This document shows, in pieces, positions 55,800 to 64,000 of a stretch of DNA of 64,000 bases (within the stretch, counting starts at the first letter, position 1; the number at the start of each line of letters is the position of its first letter). The notes under the pieces are model-generated. The model was given only the letters and a program-made list of their open reading frames with translations, was not told where the DNA came from and did no database searches. Source of the DNA: Evansella halocellulosilytica (GTDB lineage Bacteria > Bacillota > Bacilli > Bacillales > Salisediminibacteriaceae); assembly GCF_002335745.1 (NCBI RefSeq), contig NZ_NIST01000001.1, forward strand, positions 518,761 to 582,760, given 5' to 3'. A program made the translations under genes and the position numbers.

Positions 55800-58700
55800 C
55801 TACGATTTCACTGGGATTACAATCGTAATAGTTGTTCCCAATCCTTCTTCACTGAATAAGTGAAATGATGTACGGTTTAACAACTTTAGTTTTTGAAAGG
55901 GATTTAAGAAACCGAACCCTTGACTGTTTCCCCCTGTTAACTCCTGTTGCTTAGTTTCTGGAATACCAACTCCATCATCTTTAATGATGATGATGACATC
56001 GCCATGGTCCTTTTGGATAGACAAAGTTACTGTTCCGCCACCTTTTTTCTTTGATATACCATGCTGTACTGCATTTTCCACGAGCGGTTGAATCGTCAAT
56101 GCCGGTATTAGCACATCAATTGTTTCATCAATATCATAATGAACCGTGAGCAGACTACCGAACCTTAGTTTCTCAATAGACAAATATGATTGAACGAATT
56201 CGACTTCATCTTCGATCGATGTAAGACTTTGCTGCTTCTGATAATCCAATTTAGATCGAAAATATACAGCTAAATGTTCCAAAGATTCGCGGACTTTCCT
56301 TATATCATTATAACTTAGGCCAATAATCGTATTAAACGTATTGTATAAAAAATGAGGTGTAATCTGTCCATGGTAGTGCATTAATTCACTTTGTATCGAC
56401 CTCTGTACAGCTTGCTTCATATCTAATAACGATTGAATTTGAAAGACTACTTCATCTTTTACGAGAGGCAATTTCAATATTCCATTTATCCCTAAATAAA
56501 ATGAATCCGTAAAAGCATTCAACTTTCCAGAAGCAGATAAAACTAATATGGGCATTTCTGCAAGGTGGAACTCCGCTCGAACTTTTTTTACTATCGATAA
56601 ATGATTCATTTCTTTTAATTTCAAATCAATAATGAAAACATCAATAACTTCTGACTTTATAATGTTAAGAGCTTCATGTTCATTGTTACAAGCAATGACG
56701 GAATAGCCAGAACCTGTTATGATTTGACTCATTTTCTTTACTAATGTAGAACTATCTATAACAAGTAAAATTTGACCTGGTTTCATGCCTTTTATTCGAA
56801 GTGTATGTGCGTTTCCAACTTTCTGAATGGACTGGTCATCCTCATATTCAGAAATTTCCCCTTCATAAACTGGAAGTGAAAACGTAAAAGTGCTTCCTTT
56901 CCCTAGTTCCGATGCAGCAGTAAGTTCACCACCCATTAACGTAACGAGTTTCTTTGTCTTGCTTAAACCTAAACCTAGTCCGGTTTTCTCTTTATGAGGG
57001 CTCACCTGATAAAACGTATCGAAAATACGGTTTAAATCCTTTGATTCTATTCCAATACCTTGATCTTCGATTGAAAACTCAACTTTCTTTCCTTTCCTTT
57101 GGACAGTAATGATGATTTTACCTTTCTTCGTATATTTCACTGCGTTTTCTACAAGATTTACTATCACCGTTCTTAAACTACTATTGTCTGCGTGTACATA
57201 CGGTATATCTTTTGCTACCTCCGTTTCTATTTTAATGACTGATTCCTTATTCAAAAGAAAAAGAAGTTCTTGTACGGTATCATCAATAAAGTCTATCTGA
57301 ACAGGTTCTAACTGAAGCCTTAATGGATTATCATCACTTACAGCCTCTTCTAATTCTGATACAAAAGCTGACGCCTTTTTCCCCTGATTATATAATGAAA
57401 GGATTCTCTCCTGTTGCTGCTGTTTTAAAGGCCCTTCCTTCCCTTCCATTAAAACTTGAGATGAAGTTACAATCTGCTCAATAGGTTTTTCTAAACTAGC
57501 AGCAGTTTTCAAGACGATTTCGTCCTTCAACTCCATCTGGACCATTAATTCCTGAGATAAATGATCGATTTGTTTGTAGGAAAGCTGCCTACGGTACCCC
57601 ATATAAAGTGACAGACTAATACTCATAATAAAGAATAGGAATAAAGGTATTCGACCTATATCAACTTGAAATATCAACTCAACCGCTAAAGCTAGTCCAT
57701 AGCAGGTAAACGATGTTGAAGAAATTAATAGATAACTAGCACCACCGATCCTCTTTAAAACGGTTCGCCCCATGATATACAAGATATAGCAATAGGAAAG
57801 GCCAACCACGATAAAAAGGGTGCTGACCGCAATTCCTATCGGCAGCTGACTGAAGAAACGAAAGCAAAATAATATAGTTAAAAGCGAAAGGAAAAATGCA
57901 AAGATATTACGCAACATTCGATTCGAGTATTCACGAAATGTGTCATGGACAAATAATAGGAAAAATAGAACAGATAACGTAATAAAGGAAAGCTGAGTAA
58001 GCAGAAGTTGGATATTAGAAATATTAGGGATTATGAGGTAGATCAATTTCTCAGTCTGGGTTGATACGTACACTGCTTGTAACATAGCAAAAATAGCAAA
58101 ATATAACTCTCCCCGACCTTTCCTTGCCTGGAGATATTGAAATAACATCATGATCGCTAATATGATGTAGCCGCCAACAATAATGGCATCTGTTAACTTG
58201 TTAACACGATCAAGTCTAGTTATTTGCTCTGCTTGACCAAATTTAAGTGGTTTAACGATCCCGCCCTTTGATACACTTGAACGATTCGCTACGTGTATAA
58301 CGATATTAAGCGCTTCGTTCTCGCTTTCACCATATGAGACGTACGGTCCTTCACGGTACATATACGTTTCTTCTTCATCAGATGGTACTCCTTGACCTCC
58401 TGCTTCCACTCCATTAATGAACATTGTACTTGCATGACGAATGGAATTGACTTTCAATCCGTATTGACCATCATCTGGTAATTGAATGTTCATTCGATAT
58501 GTCCCTGATTGAATCGGGGTACTCGAATTAGTAAACATCTCTTCCCAATTCCCCGGCACTTTTATATGAATTCGTTCTGACCCTTCGCTTCTTAACGTAA
58601 ATGGGTCTATGAATTCCCCTTCGTAAAACTCCCACTCTCCATTTAACTCAATGATTCCATCTCGTTCAGCATCCCAATTTGTTAAATCTAATTCCCCTTT

Positions 58701-58808
58701 TTCGACTAAAAAGTGGTCTTTCTTCTTTAGAAAATGGTAATCAAAAAAGCTGAAAAGAGTCATAAATATGATAAAAACTGAAAATAAAATTGCTGTTTTT
58801 CTATACAT
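55800..58808 (-). CDS. 7TM hybrid sensor with two kinase modules
   Basis: 1002 residues. Signal anchor (5-25); extracellular jelly-roll domain of the 7TMR-DISM type (about 38-200); seven transmembrane helices (about 207-405); a HisKA-like helical pair (427-490); HATPase 1 (about 540-647, NLVENAVKY, DQGIGI, GLGLGLSKTK); a receiver domain (about 678-795, phospho-acceptor Asp728); and a LytS-type kinase (805-1000) with His819 in TPHFLYN and a second HATPase (ENAVQHG, GVGIP). The first HisKA-like region reads KTAASLEKP where kinases have NTSHELRTP, so it lacks the phospho-acceptor histidine. Ligand and output are unknown; no response regulator gene is adjacent. Confidence 0.9.
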   Translation of the reverse strand: MYRKTAILFSVFIIFMTLFSFFDYHFLKKKDHFLVEKGELDLTNWDAERDGIIELNGEWEFYEGEFIDPFTLRSEGSERIHIKVPGNWEEMFTNSSTPIQSGTYRMNIQLPDDGQYGLKVNSIRHASTMFINGVEAGGQGVPSDEEETYMYREGPYVSYGESENEALNIVIHVANRSSVSKGGIVKPLKFGQAEQITRLDRVNKLTDAIIVGGYIILAIMMLFQYLQARKGRGELYFAIFAMLQAVYVSTQTEKLIYLIIPNISNIQLLLTQLSFITLSVLFFLLFVHDTFREYSNRMLRNIFAFFLSLLTILFCFRFFSQLPIGIAVSTLFIVVGLSYCYILYIMGRTVLKRIGGASYLLISSTSFTCYGLALAVELIFQVDIGRIPLFLFFIMSISLSLYMGYRRQLSYKQIDHLSQELMVQMELKDEIVLKTAASLEKPIEQIVTSSQVLMEGKEGPLKQQQQERILSLYNQGKKASAFVSELEEAVSDDNPLRLQLEPVQIDFIDDTVQELLFLLNKESVIKIETEVAKDIPYVHADNSSLRTVIVNLVENAVKYTKKGKIIITVQRKGKKVEFSIEDQGIGIESKDLNRIFDTFYQVSPHKEKTGLGLGLSKTKKLVTLMGGELTAASELGKGSTFTFSLPVYEGEISEYEDDQSIQKVGNAHTLRIKGMKPGQILLVIDSSTLVKKMSQIITGSGYSVIACNNEHEALNIIKSEVIDVFIIDLKLKEMNHLSIVKKVRAEFHLAEMPILVLSASGKLNAFTDSFYLGINGILKLPLVKDEVVFQIQSLLDMKQAVQRSIQSELMHYHGQITPHFLYNTFNTIIGLSYNDIRKVRESLEHLAVYFRSKLDYQKQQSLTSIEDEVEFVQSYLSIEKLRFGSLLTVHYDIDETIDVLIPALTIQPLVENAVQHGISKKKGGGTVTLSIQKDHGDVIIIIKDDGVGIPETKQQELTGGNSQGFGFLNPFQKLKLLNRTSFHLFSEEGLGTTITIVIPVKS

Positions 58809-59065
58809 AGACGTCCCCCTTTACTCTGAAAATTGGCGTAATCATAAGGTAACACTCTCTTAGATTCCGTTTTATTCCAATGTAAATTTTTCCTTTTATT
58901 TCTCTTTTTATACTATACAATTTAACTCGCAAACAAGAAATAAGGAACTGCAAAATGAATGTCGCTATTGTAGACATTGAGGAAGGGGCGATGGATTGTA
59001 ATGTAATCAAGTGATCTACCGTTTAACGGCACTGCCTATGACGGACTTTCAAACAAACAAACAAA
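58809..59065. other. Intergenic region upstream of the sensor kinase
   Basis: Presumably carries the kinase promoter. No supported gene; the minus frame at 58801-59010 has no RBS. Confidence 0.4.
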
Positions 59066-59096
59066 AAAGCGTACCGATCCTAAACCGGTACGCTTA
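59066..59096 (-). terminator. Terminator of the rpsF-ssb-rpsR operon
   Basis: AAGCGTACCG pairs with CGGTACGCTT; the minus strand ends in TTTTTTG. Confidence 0.92.
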
Positions 59097-59129
59097 CTCA
59101 GTGGTATAGCACCACTGCTATAGTTGTTA

Positions 59130-59357
59130 TTACTCAGTTACGTAAGGCAATAATGCCATTGTACGAGCACGCTTAATAGCGCGTGTTAGTTGACGTTGAT
59201 ATTTTGCTGAAGTACCTGTTACTCGGCGAGGAAGAATTTTTCCACGCTCAGAGATAAACTTCTTAAGCAAATCTATGTCTTTATAGTCGATTTTTTCAAT
59301 TTTGTTCACTGTAAAGTAACAAACTTTACGGCGCTTTGGACGACCACGACGTGCCAT
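59130..59357 (-). CDS. rpsR: 30S ribosomal protein S18
   Basis: 75 residues with the S18 core [20 protein letters not shown] and the C-terminal [20 protein letters not shown]. It binds S6 in the 30S platform. The single Cys in RKVCYF may bind zinc. Last gene of the S6-SSB-S18 operon. Confidence 0.97.
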   Translation of the reverse strand: MARRGRPKRRKVCYFTVNKIEKIDYKDIDLLKKFISERGKILPRRVTGTSAKYQRQLTRAIKRARTMALLPYVTE

Positions 59358-59413
59358 GCGAACCCCTCCTTCTTCACTATTTATTTATTGATCACGTTTA
59401 TTATTATTAAATC

Positions 59414-59941
59414 TTAAAATGGTAGGTCATCATCATTAATGTCGATCGGTTTTCCATCATTCGCAAACGGATCGTCATTACGATTTGGTTGACTACCTTG
59501 ACTACCTTGGCTCCCTTGCCCGAAGCCGCCTTGATTTCCAGGTGCTTGGTTCGGAGGTTGCTGATAACCTTCGTTGCTTTGTCCGTATCCTCCGCCTTGC
59601 TGGTCACGGTTTCCACCTGACCCTCTTGGCTCTAAAAATTGAACACTCTCAGCGACAACTTCTGTAATAAAGACACGACGACCTTCATTGTTATCGTAGC
59701 TGCGTGTTTGGATACGTCCGTCAACACCAGCCATACTACCTTTTTTCAAGTAGTTAGCAGCATTTTCAGCTTGTTTTCTCCAAACAACAATATTAATAAA
59801 ATCCGCTTCGCGGTTTCCTTGTTGGTTTGAAAATGGACGATTTACAGCAAGTGTAAATGATGCTACGGCAATGCCATTTGCTGTATAACGTAATTCTGGA
59901 TCTTTTGTCAATCGGCCGACTAGTACAACTCGGTTAATCAT
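59414..59941 (-). CDS. ssb: Single-stranded DNA-binding protein
   Basis: 175 residues: OB-fold domain (1-108, [20 protein letters not shown]), a Gly/Gln/Asn-rich flexible linker (about 112-160, repeats of [12 protein letters not shown] and [10 protein letters not shown]) and the acidic tip ending DDDLPF that recruits replication and repair proteins. It lies between rpsF and rpsR, the housekeeping SsbA position in Bacillus. Confidence 0.97.
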   Translation of the reverse strand: MINRVVLVGRLTKDPELRYTANGIAVASFTLAVNRPFSNQQGNREADFINIVVWRKQAENAANYLKKGSMAGVDGRIQTRSYDNNEGRRVFITEVVAESVQFLEPRGSGGNRDQQGGGYGQSNEGYQQPPNQAPGNQGGFGQGSQGSQGSQPNRNDDPFANDGKPIDINDDDLPF

Positions 59942-59976
59942 CCGAACGCCTCCCCGGAATTTATCCTCTATATAGA

Positions 59977-60264
59977 CTATTCATCGTCACGTACAACTAA
60001 AGTACGTAAAACGTTCTCGTTGATTTTCGTTAAACGGTTAAACTCATCGATTGCTTCAGAGTTTGCATTTACGTTTAATAATACGTAGTAGCCTTCTGTG
60101 AAATCATTGATTTCATAAGCTAAACGACGCTTACCTTTTTCCTCAACGTTTTCGACTTCTGCGCCATTGTCAGTTAAAACTTTATTGAAACGCTCTACAA
60201 CTTCCTTTGTAGCTGCTTCTTCTAAGTTTGGACGTACAATGTACATAATTTCATATTTGCGCAT
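59977..60264 (-). CDS. rpsF: 30S ribosomal protein S6
   Basis: 95 residues beginning [18 protein letters not shown], the canonical S6 fold, with [20 protein letters not shown] in the centre. It heads the rpsF-ssb-rpsR operon with RBS AAGGAGGTGA. S6:S18 autoregulatory leaders occur here in Bacillus; I could not assign one confidently. Confidence 0.97.
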   Translation of the reverse strand: MRKYEIMYIVRPNLEEAATKEVVERFNKVLTDNGAEVENVEEKGKRRLAYEINDFTEGYYVLLNVNANSEAIDEFNRLTKINENVLRTLVVRDDE

Positions 60265-60452
60265 GTCTCGTCACCTCCTTTTGGACTAAGGCCCTTTTCT
60301 TTGAAAAGAGCAAGGAGCAAAATACAATTCTGTTATTGCTCGCAATTGACAATTATAGCAGAACGGTTATGAAAGTACAAGAGCTCACGGTAAATTGGTT
60401 GTACTTTTTACAAATGATGTGTGATATTGTTTTCCTTTCTCAATGTTACTCG

Positions 60453-60491
60453 AAAAAAAACGAGCTGAGATTTAACATATCCCCGCTCGTT
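60453..60491 (-). terminator. Terminator after ychF
   Basis: ACGAGC pairs with GCTCGT across a ~19-base loop, with eight T on the minus strand. Confidence 0.75.
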
Positions 60492-60514
60492 CTGGTGAAT
60501 CGTATAGTTGAAAC

Positions 60515-61615
60515 TTAAACGTTAAACCGGAAGTGAATGACATCTCCATCTTTCACAATGTAATCTTTTCCTTCCAGGCGAACTTTACCGTTCTCTTTCG
60601 CCACATTCATCGAACCTGCTTCAACTAAATCTTCATAAGAAACGACTTCTGCACGAATAAATCCACGTTCAAAGTCCGTATGAATGACTCCAGCTGCTTG
60701 AGGTGCTTTCGTACCTTGGCGAATCGTCCATGCACGCACTTCCTGTTTACCAGCTGTAAAATACGTTTCTAAGCCTAACAAGTTATAAGCAGCTTTAATA
60801 AGTTGATCAAGACCAGATTCTTCAATCCCTAAATCTTCAAGGAACTCGTCCTTTTCGTCCCCTTCAAGTTCAGCAATCTCCGACTCAATTTTTGCACAAA
60901 CAACAATCACTTCAGAGCCTTCTTCTGCAGCAAACTCTTTTACTTTTTGAACGTAAGGATTTGCATCTGAATCAAGCAATTCTTCCTCACTGACATTTGC
61001 TGCATAAAGGACCGGCTTCATCGTTAATAAGTGAAGACCTTTTGCAATTTTATCTTGCTCTTTTGTCAGTTCGACGCTTCGTGCAGGCATTTCTTCTTCA
61101 AAAGCTTTACGAAGTTTATCTAACACTTCAAATTCGACCATTGCTTCTTTATCTTTCTGTTTAGCCATTTTTTCAACTTTGCCAATTCGTTTTTCAACTG
61201 TTTCTAAATCAGCAAGAATGAGTTCAAGGTTAATGACTTGTATATCACGAATTGGATCGACACTACCTGATACGTGGGTAATGTTTTCATCATTAAAACA
61301 ACGGACAACGTGTGAGATCGCATCAACTTGTCTTATATGTGATAAAAACTTATTTCCAAGACCTTCCCCTTTACTAGCTCCTTCGACAATCCCAGCTATA
61401 TCTGTAAATTCAAAAGCTGTTGGTACTGTTTTATCTGGATCAACCATCTCCGTTAATTTATCTAATCGATGATCTGGTACTTCAACGATACCTACGTTTG
61501 GATCAATCGTACAAAATGGATAATTGGCTGACTCTGCTCCAGCTTGTGTAATTGCATTAAATAAAGTAGATTTTCCTACGTTAGGTAAACCGACTATTCC
61601 TGTTGTTAATGCCAT
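60515..61615 (-). CDS. ychF: Ribosome-binding ATPase YchF (Obg-related)
   Basis: 366 residues, full length. G1 motif GLPNVGKST (8-16), G3 DIAGIVEGASKGEGLG, a NVSEEE motif in place of the NKxD guanine specificity motif (which is why the family prefers ATP), a helical coiled-coil insertion (about 130-200) and a C-terminal TGS domain (about 280-365). It binds ribosomes and influences translation and stress responses; yyaF in B. subtilis. Confidence 0.97.
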   Translation of the reverse strand: MALTTGIVGLPNVGKSTLFNAITQAGAESANYPFCTIDPNVGIVEVPDHRLDKLTEMVDPDKTVPTAFEFTDIAGIVEGASKGEGLGNKFLSHIRQVDAISHVVRCFNDENITHVSGSVDPIRDIQVINLELILADLETVEKRIGKVEKMAKQKDKEAMVEFEVLDKLRKAFEEEMPARSVELTKEQDKIAKGLHLLTMKPVLYAANVSEEELLDSDANPYVQKVKEFAAEEGSEVIVVCAKIESEIAELEGDEKDEFLEDLGIEESGLDQLIKAAYNLLGLETYFTAGKQEVRAWTIRQGTKAPQAAGVIHTDFERGFIRAEVVSYEDLVEAGSMNVAKENGKVRLEGKDYIVKDGDVIHFRFNV

Positions 61616-61899
61616 TATGCATACTCCCTTTATATAAAAAATAATGGTTCTTGGTGTAACACCTTGTTGTTGATTTGTTTATGAAAAATAGAATAATGAT
61701 TGTGTTTCTTCGTACTTCATATTTTAACCGTTTTTTTGACTTTTCAAATTCGAGCGACGATTCATGGACGGTTTTAGTAAATTTGTGGTGTTCAACTTTT
61801 CCTTTAACACAATCATCGGATTCATTGGAATAACGATTGATAATAGTAAAATCATTCGCTTTTTCTTCAAATACATCCTATCCAATTATAGAGATAGTC

Positions 61900-61937
61900 T
61901 CACAAAAAAACAAGACTCACCGTTTCTACGAGCCTTG
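61900..61937 (-). terminator. Terminator downstream of the repeat element (DUF951 transcript)
   Basis: On the minus strand AACAAGGCTC pairs with GAGTCTTGTT (one G-U), then seven T. No terminator is seen between the DUF951 gene and this point, so the family B repeat element is probably transcribed as 3' UTR. Confidence 0.75.
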
Positions 61938-61962
61938 TTCAGTCATCTATGATCAATAACTA

Positions 61963-62480
61963 TCCGCCCGTAAAATGAGCGGTTTTAATTTCTCCCTATA
62001 AAGGTACTTTACCACCAGAGCACTGTTTTTCTTGCGACGAGTAACCGCAGGAGCATTGTTTTTCTGCGACGAGTAATCGCAGGAGCATTGTTTTTCTGCG
62101 ACGAGTAATCGCAGGAGCAACGAGCTGTTCTTCGCTGAGTTCTCTACGAGCTGCTTCGACACATTCTCTTCTTCGATTAATCTTGCAGAGGAAGAAGCAC
62201 GGAGTCTGCGACGAGTAACCGCAGGAGCATTGTTTTTCTGCGACGAGTAACCGCAGGAGCATTGTTTTTCTGCGACGAGTAACCGCAGGAGCAACGAGCG
62301 TTTCTTCGCTGAGTTCTCTACGAGCTGCTTCGACACATTCACAACCTCGAACATACTAGAAGAGGAAGAAGCACAGAATACCTTCCATCTATTCATTACT
62401 TTTAAAGAAATCTCACGATCATAACCTTTAAATGTTAATTTTCACACAGGCAAAGCCTGCGGTTTAAAAAGACTATAATG
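61963..62480 (+). repeat. Composite intergenic element, copy 2 (32-bp arrays plus family B bodies)
   Basis: It begins CGTAAAATGAGCGGTTTTAA and ends AGCCTGCGGTTTAAA, like copy 1. Inside are three 32-bp units starting at 62033, 62065 and 62097 (TGCGACGAGTAAYCGCAGGA), a body (GAGCAACGAGC ... GAGGAAGAAGCAC), three more units at 62207, 62239 and 62271, and a second body, so a 174-bp unit is present twice. The unit hairpin is CTGCGR..YCGCAG. Confidence 0.85.
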
Positions 62481-62525
62481 ATGAAACACTCTTTCTATAT
62501 ATCTATATGTATGTCCATCTCTTGT

Positions 62526-62729
62526 TTAGTTAGCATCACTGTTTTTTTGAATCACTTTCTTCATCTTTTTCTCAAACATTTTTCTCGGAAGCATAATACT
62601 ATGATCACAGCCTAGACATTTAATTCGTATATCCATTCCCATACGTATGATCTTCCAACGATTTTCCCCGCACGGGTGTGGTTTCTTCATTTCTACAATA
62701 TCATTTAATTCAAATGTTTGATCACCCAT
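62526..62729 (-). CDS. DUF951 protein (YyzM-like)
   Basis: 67 residues with FELNDIVEMKKPHPCGENRWKI and IKCLGCDHSIMLPRKMFEKK, the DUF951 signature found next to ychF across Firmicutes. One Cys in HPCG and a Cys-x2-Cys pair (CLGC) could bind a metal. Function unknown; possibly translation-linked by its steady association with ychF. RBS AAAGGGGAG. Confidence 0.9.
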   Translation of the reverse strand: MGDQTFELNDIVEMKKPHPCGENRWKIIRMGMDIRIKCLGCDHSIMLPRKMFEKKMKKVIQKNSDAN

Positions 62730-62804
62730 AGTTATTCACTCCCCTTTTCCTAATTCCGTCATTTTTGAAATTATACTATATTATTTCACTGTTTTTCCAC
62801 GTTT

Positions 62805-63836
62805 TTATCCGTTTATGACTCGTTCATCAAATCGATGCATAATCGGATGAAGAATAATCGCTGCCAAAATGTACAAATTCAATATCCCGTACAAAGGATA
62901 CAGAATGGCGATTAACCTTGAAAATCCTATCGTAGTTAGAGGAATCATAATAATAATAAACAGAAGTGAAAGTGCCCAAAATGGCAGTTTCACATAATCT
63001 TTAAACCTTGTACATAATCCAAGCATACCTGAGGCAGCTGTCGTATAAATCGCCCCCCATAGTAAACCAGACATTAATAACACCATAAAGTATGGATAAT
63101 GCTTTAAGATTGCAAATAACGGAATTTCATACAGCATCACTTCATGGGCAACCTTTAACAAGGATTCATTATATAAGAATGAAATAACGCCAAGTAAAAG
63201 TCCGCTTCCTGCACTTGCAATCCATAATTCACCTTTATGTTTTATTTTATGTCCAATTGCCCCAAGGACGGCAACTAACGGGAGAATGTTAAGGGCAGTA
63301 AAAGTAAACGCAGAAGGCCAATTTTGCTGTTTCGTTATGTCTAGATGAAATGAGAAGCCTGATGTCCATTGAAACACGACGAGTGTTGCTACAAGGCAAA
63401 AAATTAACACGGGAATGATCATCGCATTCATAGATGTCATACCGTTTATTCCCCAAATAAATAGAAGCACGAGTAAGATCGAGATAATGATCACTCCATA
63501 CCAATAAGGGATGTGTAATACTTCTAACGTTGCTCCCCCACCTGCAATCATAATCATCGTCGTTGAAAATAAATATAAAATAATCATTCCGTCATACAAC
63601 TTTGTTAAACGTACTCCCATTAATTCTTTTAAAATAGGAATATAGTGAGATGACCCTTTTTCATAGCTAATTTTCATAATGACATAGCAGCAAACAAAAA
63701 ACAAAATCGCAAAAAGTAGAATTGCAAAGCTGCTTTCGTTACCGAAAAACTGCCATAATTCTCTTCCTGATGCATACCCTGCACCTATCATCGTTCCGAT
63801 TATAAGAAACATCCACTTCAATCCCGAAAGCCACAT
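62805..63836 (-). CDS. YkvI-like membrane transporter
   Basis: 343 residues with about ten transmembrane helices. The start KWMFLIIGTMIGAGYASGRE, with GTMIGAGYASG in the first helix, is typical of the YkvI family, distantly related to amino-acid/LeuT-fold transporters. Substrate unknown. RBS AAGAGGGGAAC. It is divergent from the yyaC-like gene at the window edge. Confidence 0.85.
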   Translation of the reverse strand: MWLSGLKWMFLIIGTMIGAGYASGRELWQFFGNESSFAILLFAILFFVCCYVIMKISYEKGSSHYIPILKELMGVRLTKLYDGMIILYLFSTTMIMIAGGGATLEVLHIPYWYGVIIISILLVLLFIWGINGMTSMNAMIIPVLIFCLVATLVVFQWTSGFSFHLDITKQQNWPSAFTFTALNILPLVAVLGAIGHKIKHKGELWIASAGSGLLLGVISFLYNESLLKVAHEVMLYEIPLFAILKHYPYFMVLLMSGLLWGAIYTTAASGMLGLCTRFKDYVKLPFWALSLLFIIIMIPLTTIGFSRLIAILYPLYGILNLYILAAIILHPIMHRFDERVING

Positions 63837-63923
63837 ATTGTTCCCCTCTTTTTTATTTATTTGACGTATAGAACGGAAAATTTATCCGTATACTGATACT
63901 ATTATTTTGGAAATGAGGGTTGT

Positions 63924-64000
63924 ATGATGCTTTCTGGACAACTTTTTCCACAATCTAAGAAAAACTCGTCCCGTTACCATATGGATGACCTGACTTCAAT
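63924..64000 (+). CDS. yyaC: yyaC-like spore protease-family protein, 5' part only
   Basis: The first 25 codons (MMLSGQLFPQSKKNSSRYHM...) are present with GAGGG upstream; the gene runs off the window. The SSRYHMDD segment resembles the start of YyaC (DUF1256, GPR-like sporulation protein), and yyaC lies between ychF and spo0J-soj in B. subtilis, so position supports the call. Moderate confidence because only the start is visible. Confidence 0.55.
   Translation, partial: MMLSGQLFPQSKKNSSRYHMDDLTS

Noticed and set aside
61764-61952. 62-codon plus ORF upstream of ychF
   Set aside because: No RBS and it overlaps a minus-strand terminator.
62033-62302. 32-bp units in groups of three, resembling a CRISPR array
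   Set aside because: Units are directly adjacent with no unique spacers, and no cas genes are present; they are tandem hairpin repeats.
61953-62396. 147-codon minus-strand ORF with repeated LLRLLVAEKQCS motifs
   Set aside because: It is the translation of the 32-bp and family B repeats, has no RBS, and its repeat protein pattern follows the DNA repeats exactly.

Overview
The window is a low-GC chromosomal stretch of a spore-forming Bacillaceae, most likely an alkaliphilic or haloalkaliphilic Bacillus relative. Evidence: three sspH-type spore protein genes, the start of a yyaC-like spore gene, BrfA, a BacNav/NaChBac-type sodium channel, very acidic extracellular domains, and the order wal operon - purA - dnaB - rplI - gdpP - yybS - rpsR - ssb - rpsF - ychF - yyaC, which is the layout found just before oriC in Bacillus. 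Nearly all core genes are on the minus strand, so oriC probably lies beyond the right edge.

1-30 kb is accessory. It holds spore proteins, a LysR/quinone-reductase pair, a Fur-controlled ferric-siderophore ABC importer with a divergent ferredoxin-NADP reductase, a membrane esterase, thiC under a TPP riboswitch, an ABC exporter operon with a kinase-less PASTA protein, ogt, a voltage-gated Na+ channel, a frameshifted P-loop kinase, an SPT/AONS-like PLP enzyme, a phospholipase A2-like protein, two copies of an AraC + VOC module (the second AraC frameshifted), brfA with its terminator inside the reading frame, and mqo.

31-43 kb holds rlmH, a DnaA-box cluster, a CxxH/CxxC protein, htrC and walJIHKR, then an M23 peptidase behind a WalR box and an IS3-family element inserted in a repeat cluster. 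43-45 kb carries DUF2512 proteins and a five-gene tRNA operon (Glu, fMet, Asp, Phe, Thr) interrupted by repeats fused to 5' pieces of its own tRNA genes. 45-64 kb holds purA (PurBoxes), dnaB, rplI, gdpP, yybS, a parS-like site, a PAS-GGDEF-EAL protein, a 1002-residue dual-kinase hybrid sensor, the rpsF-ssb-rpsR operon, ychF, a DUF951 protein, a YkvI-like membrane protein and the start of yyaC.

The most unusual content is in the intergenic DNA. (a) A dispersed element made of 32-bp hairpin units plus a body ending in CTAGAAGAGGAAGA occurs at 52 and 62 kb, and its body recurs fused to tRNA 5' fragments inside the tRNA operon. (b) A second family, with the core AATAACGGATC..TGTCC, occurs in five clusters. 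(c) Two MITE-like elements have GTTCAAAA termini. All coordinates and motif calls come from reading the sequence; no database search was possible.
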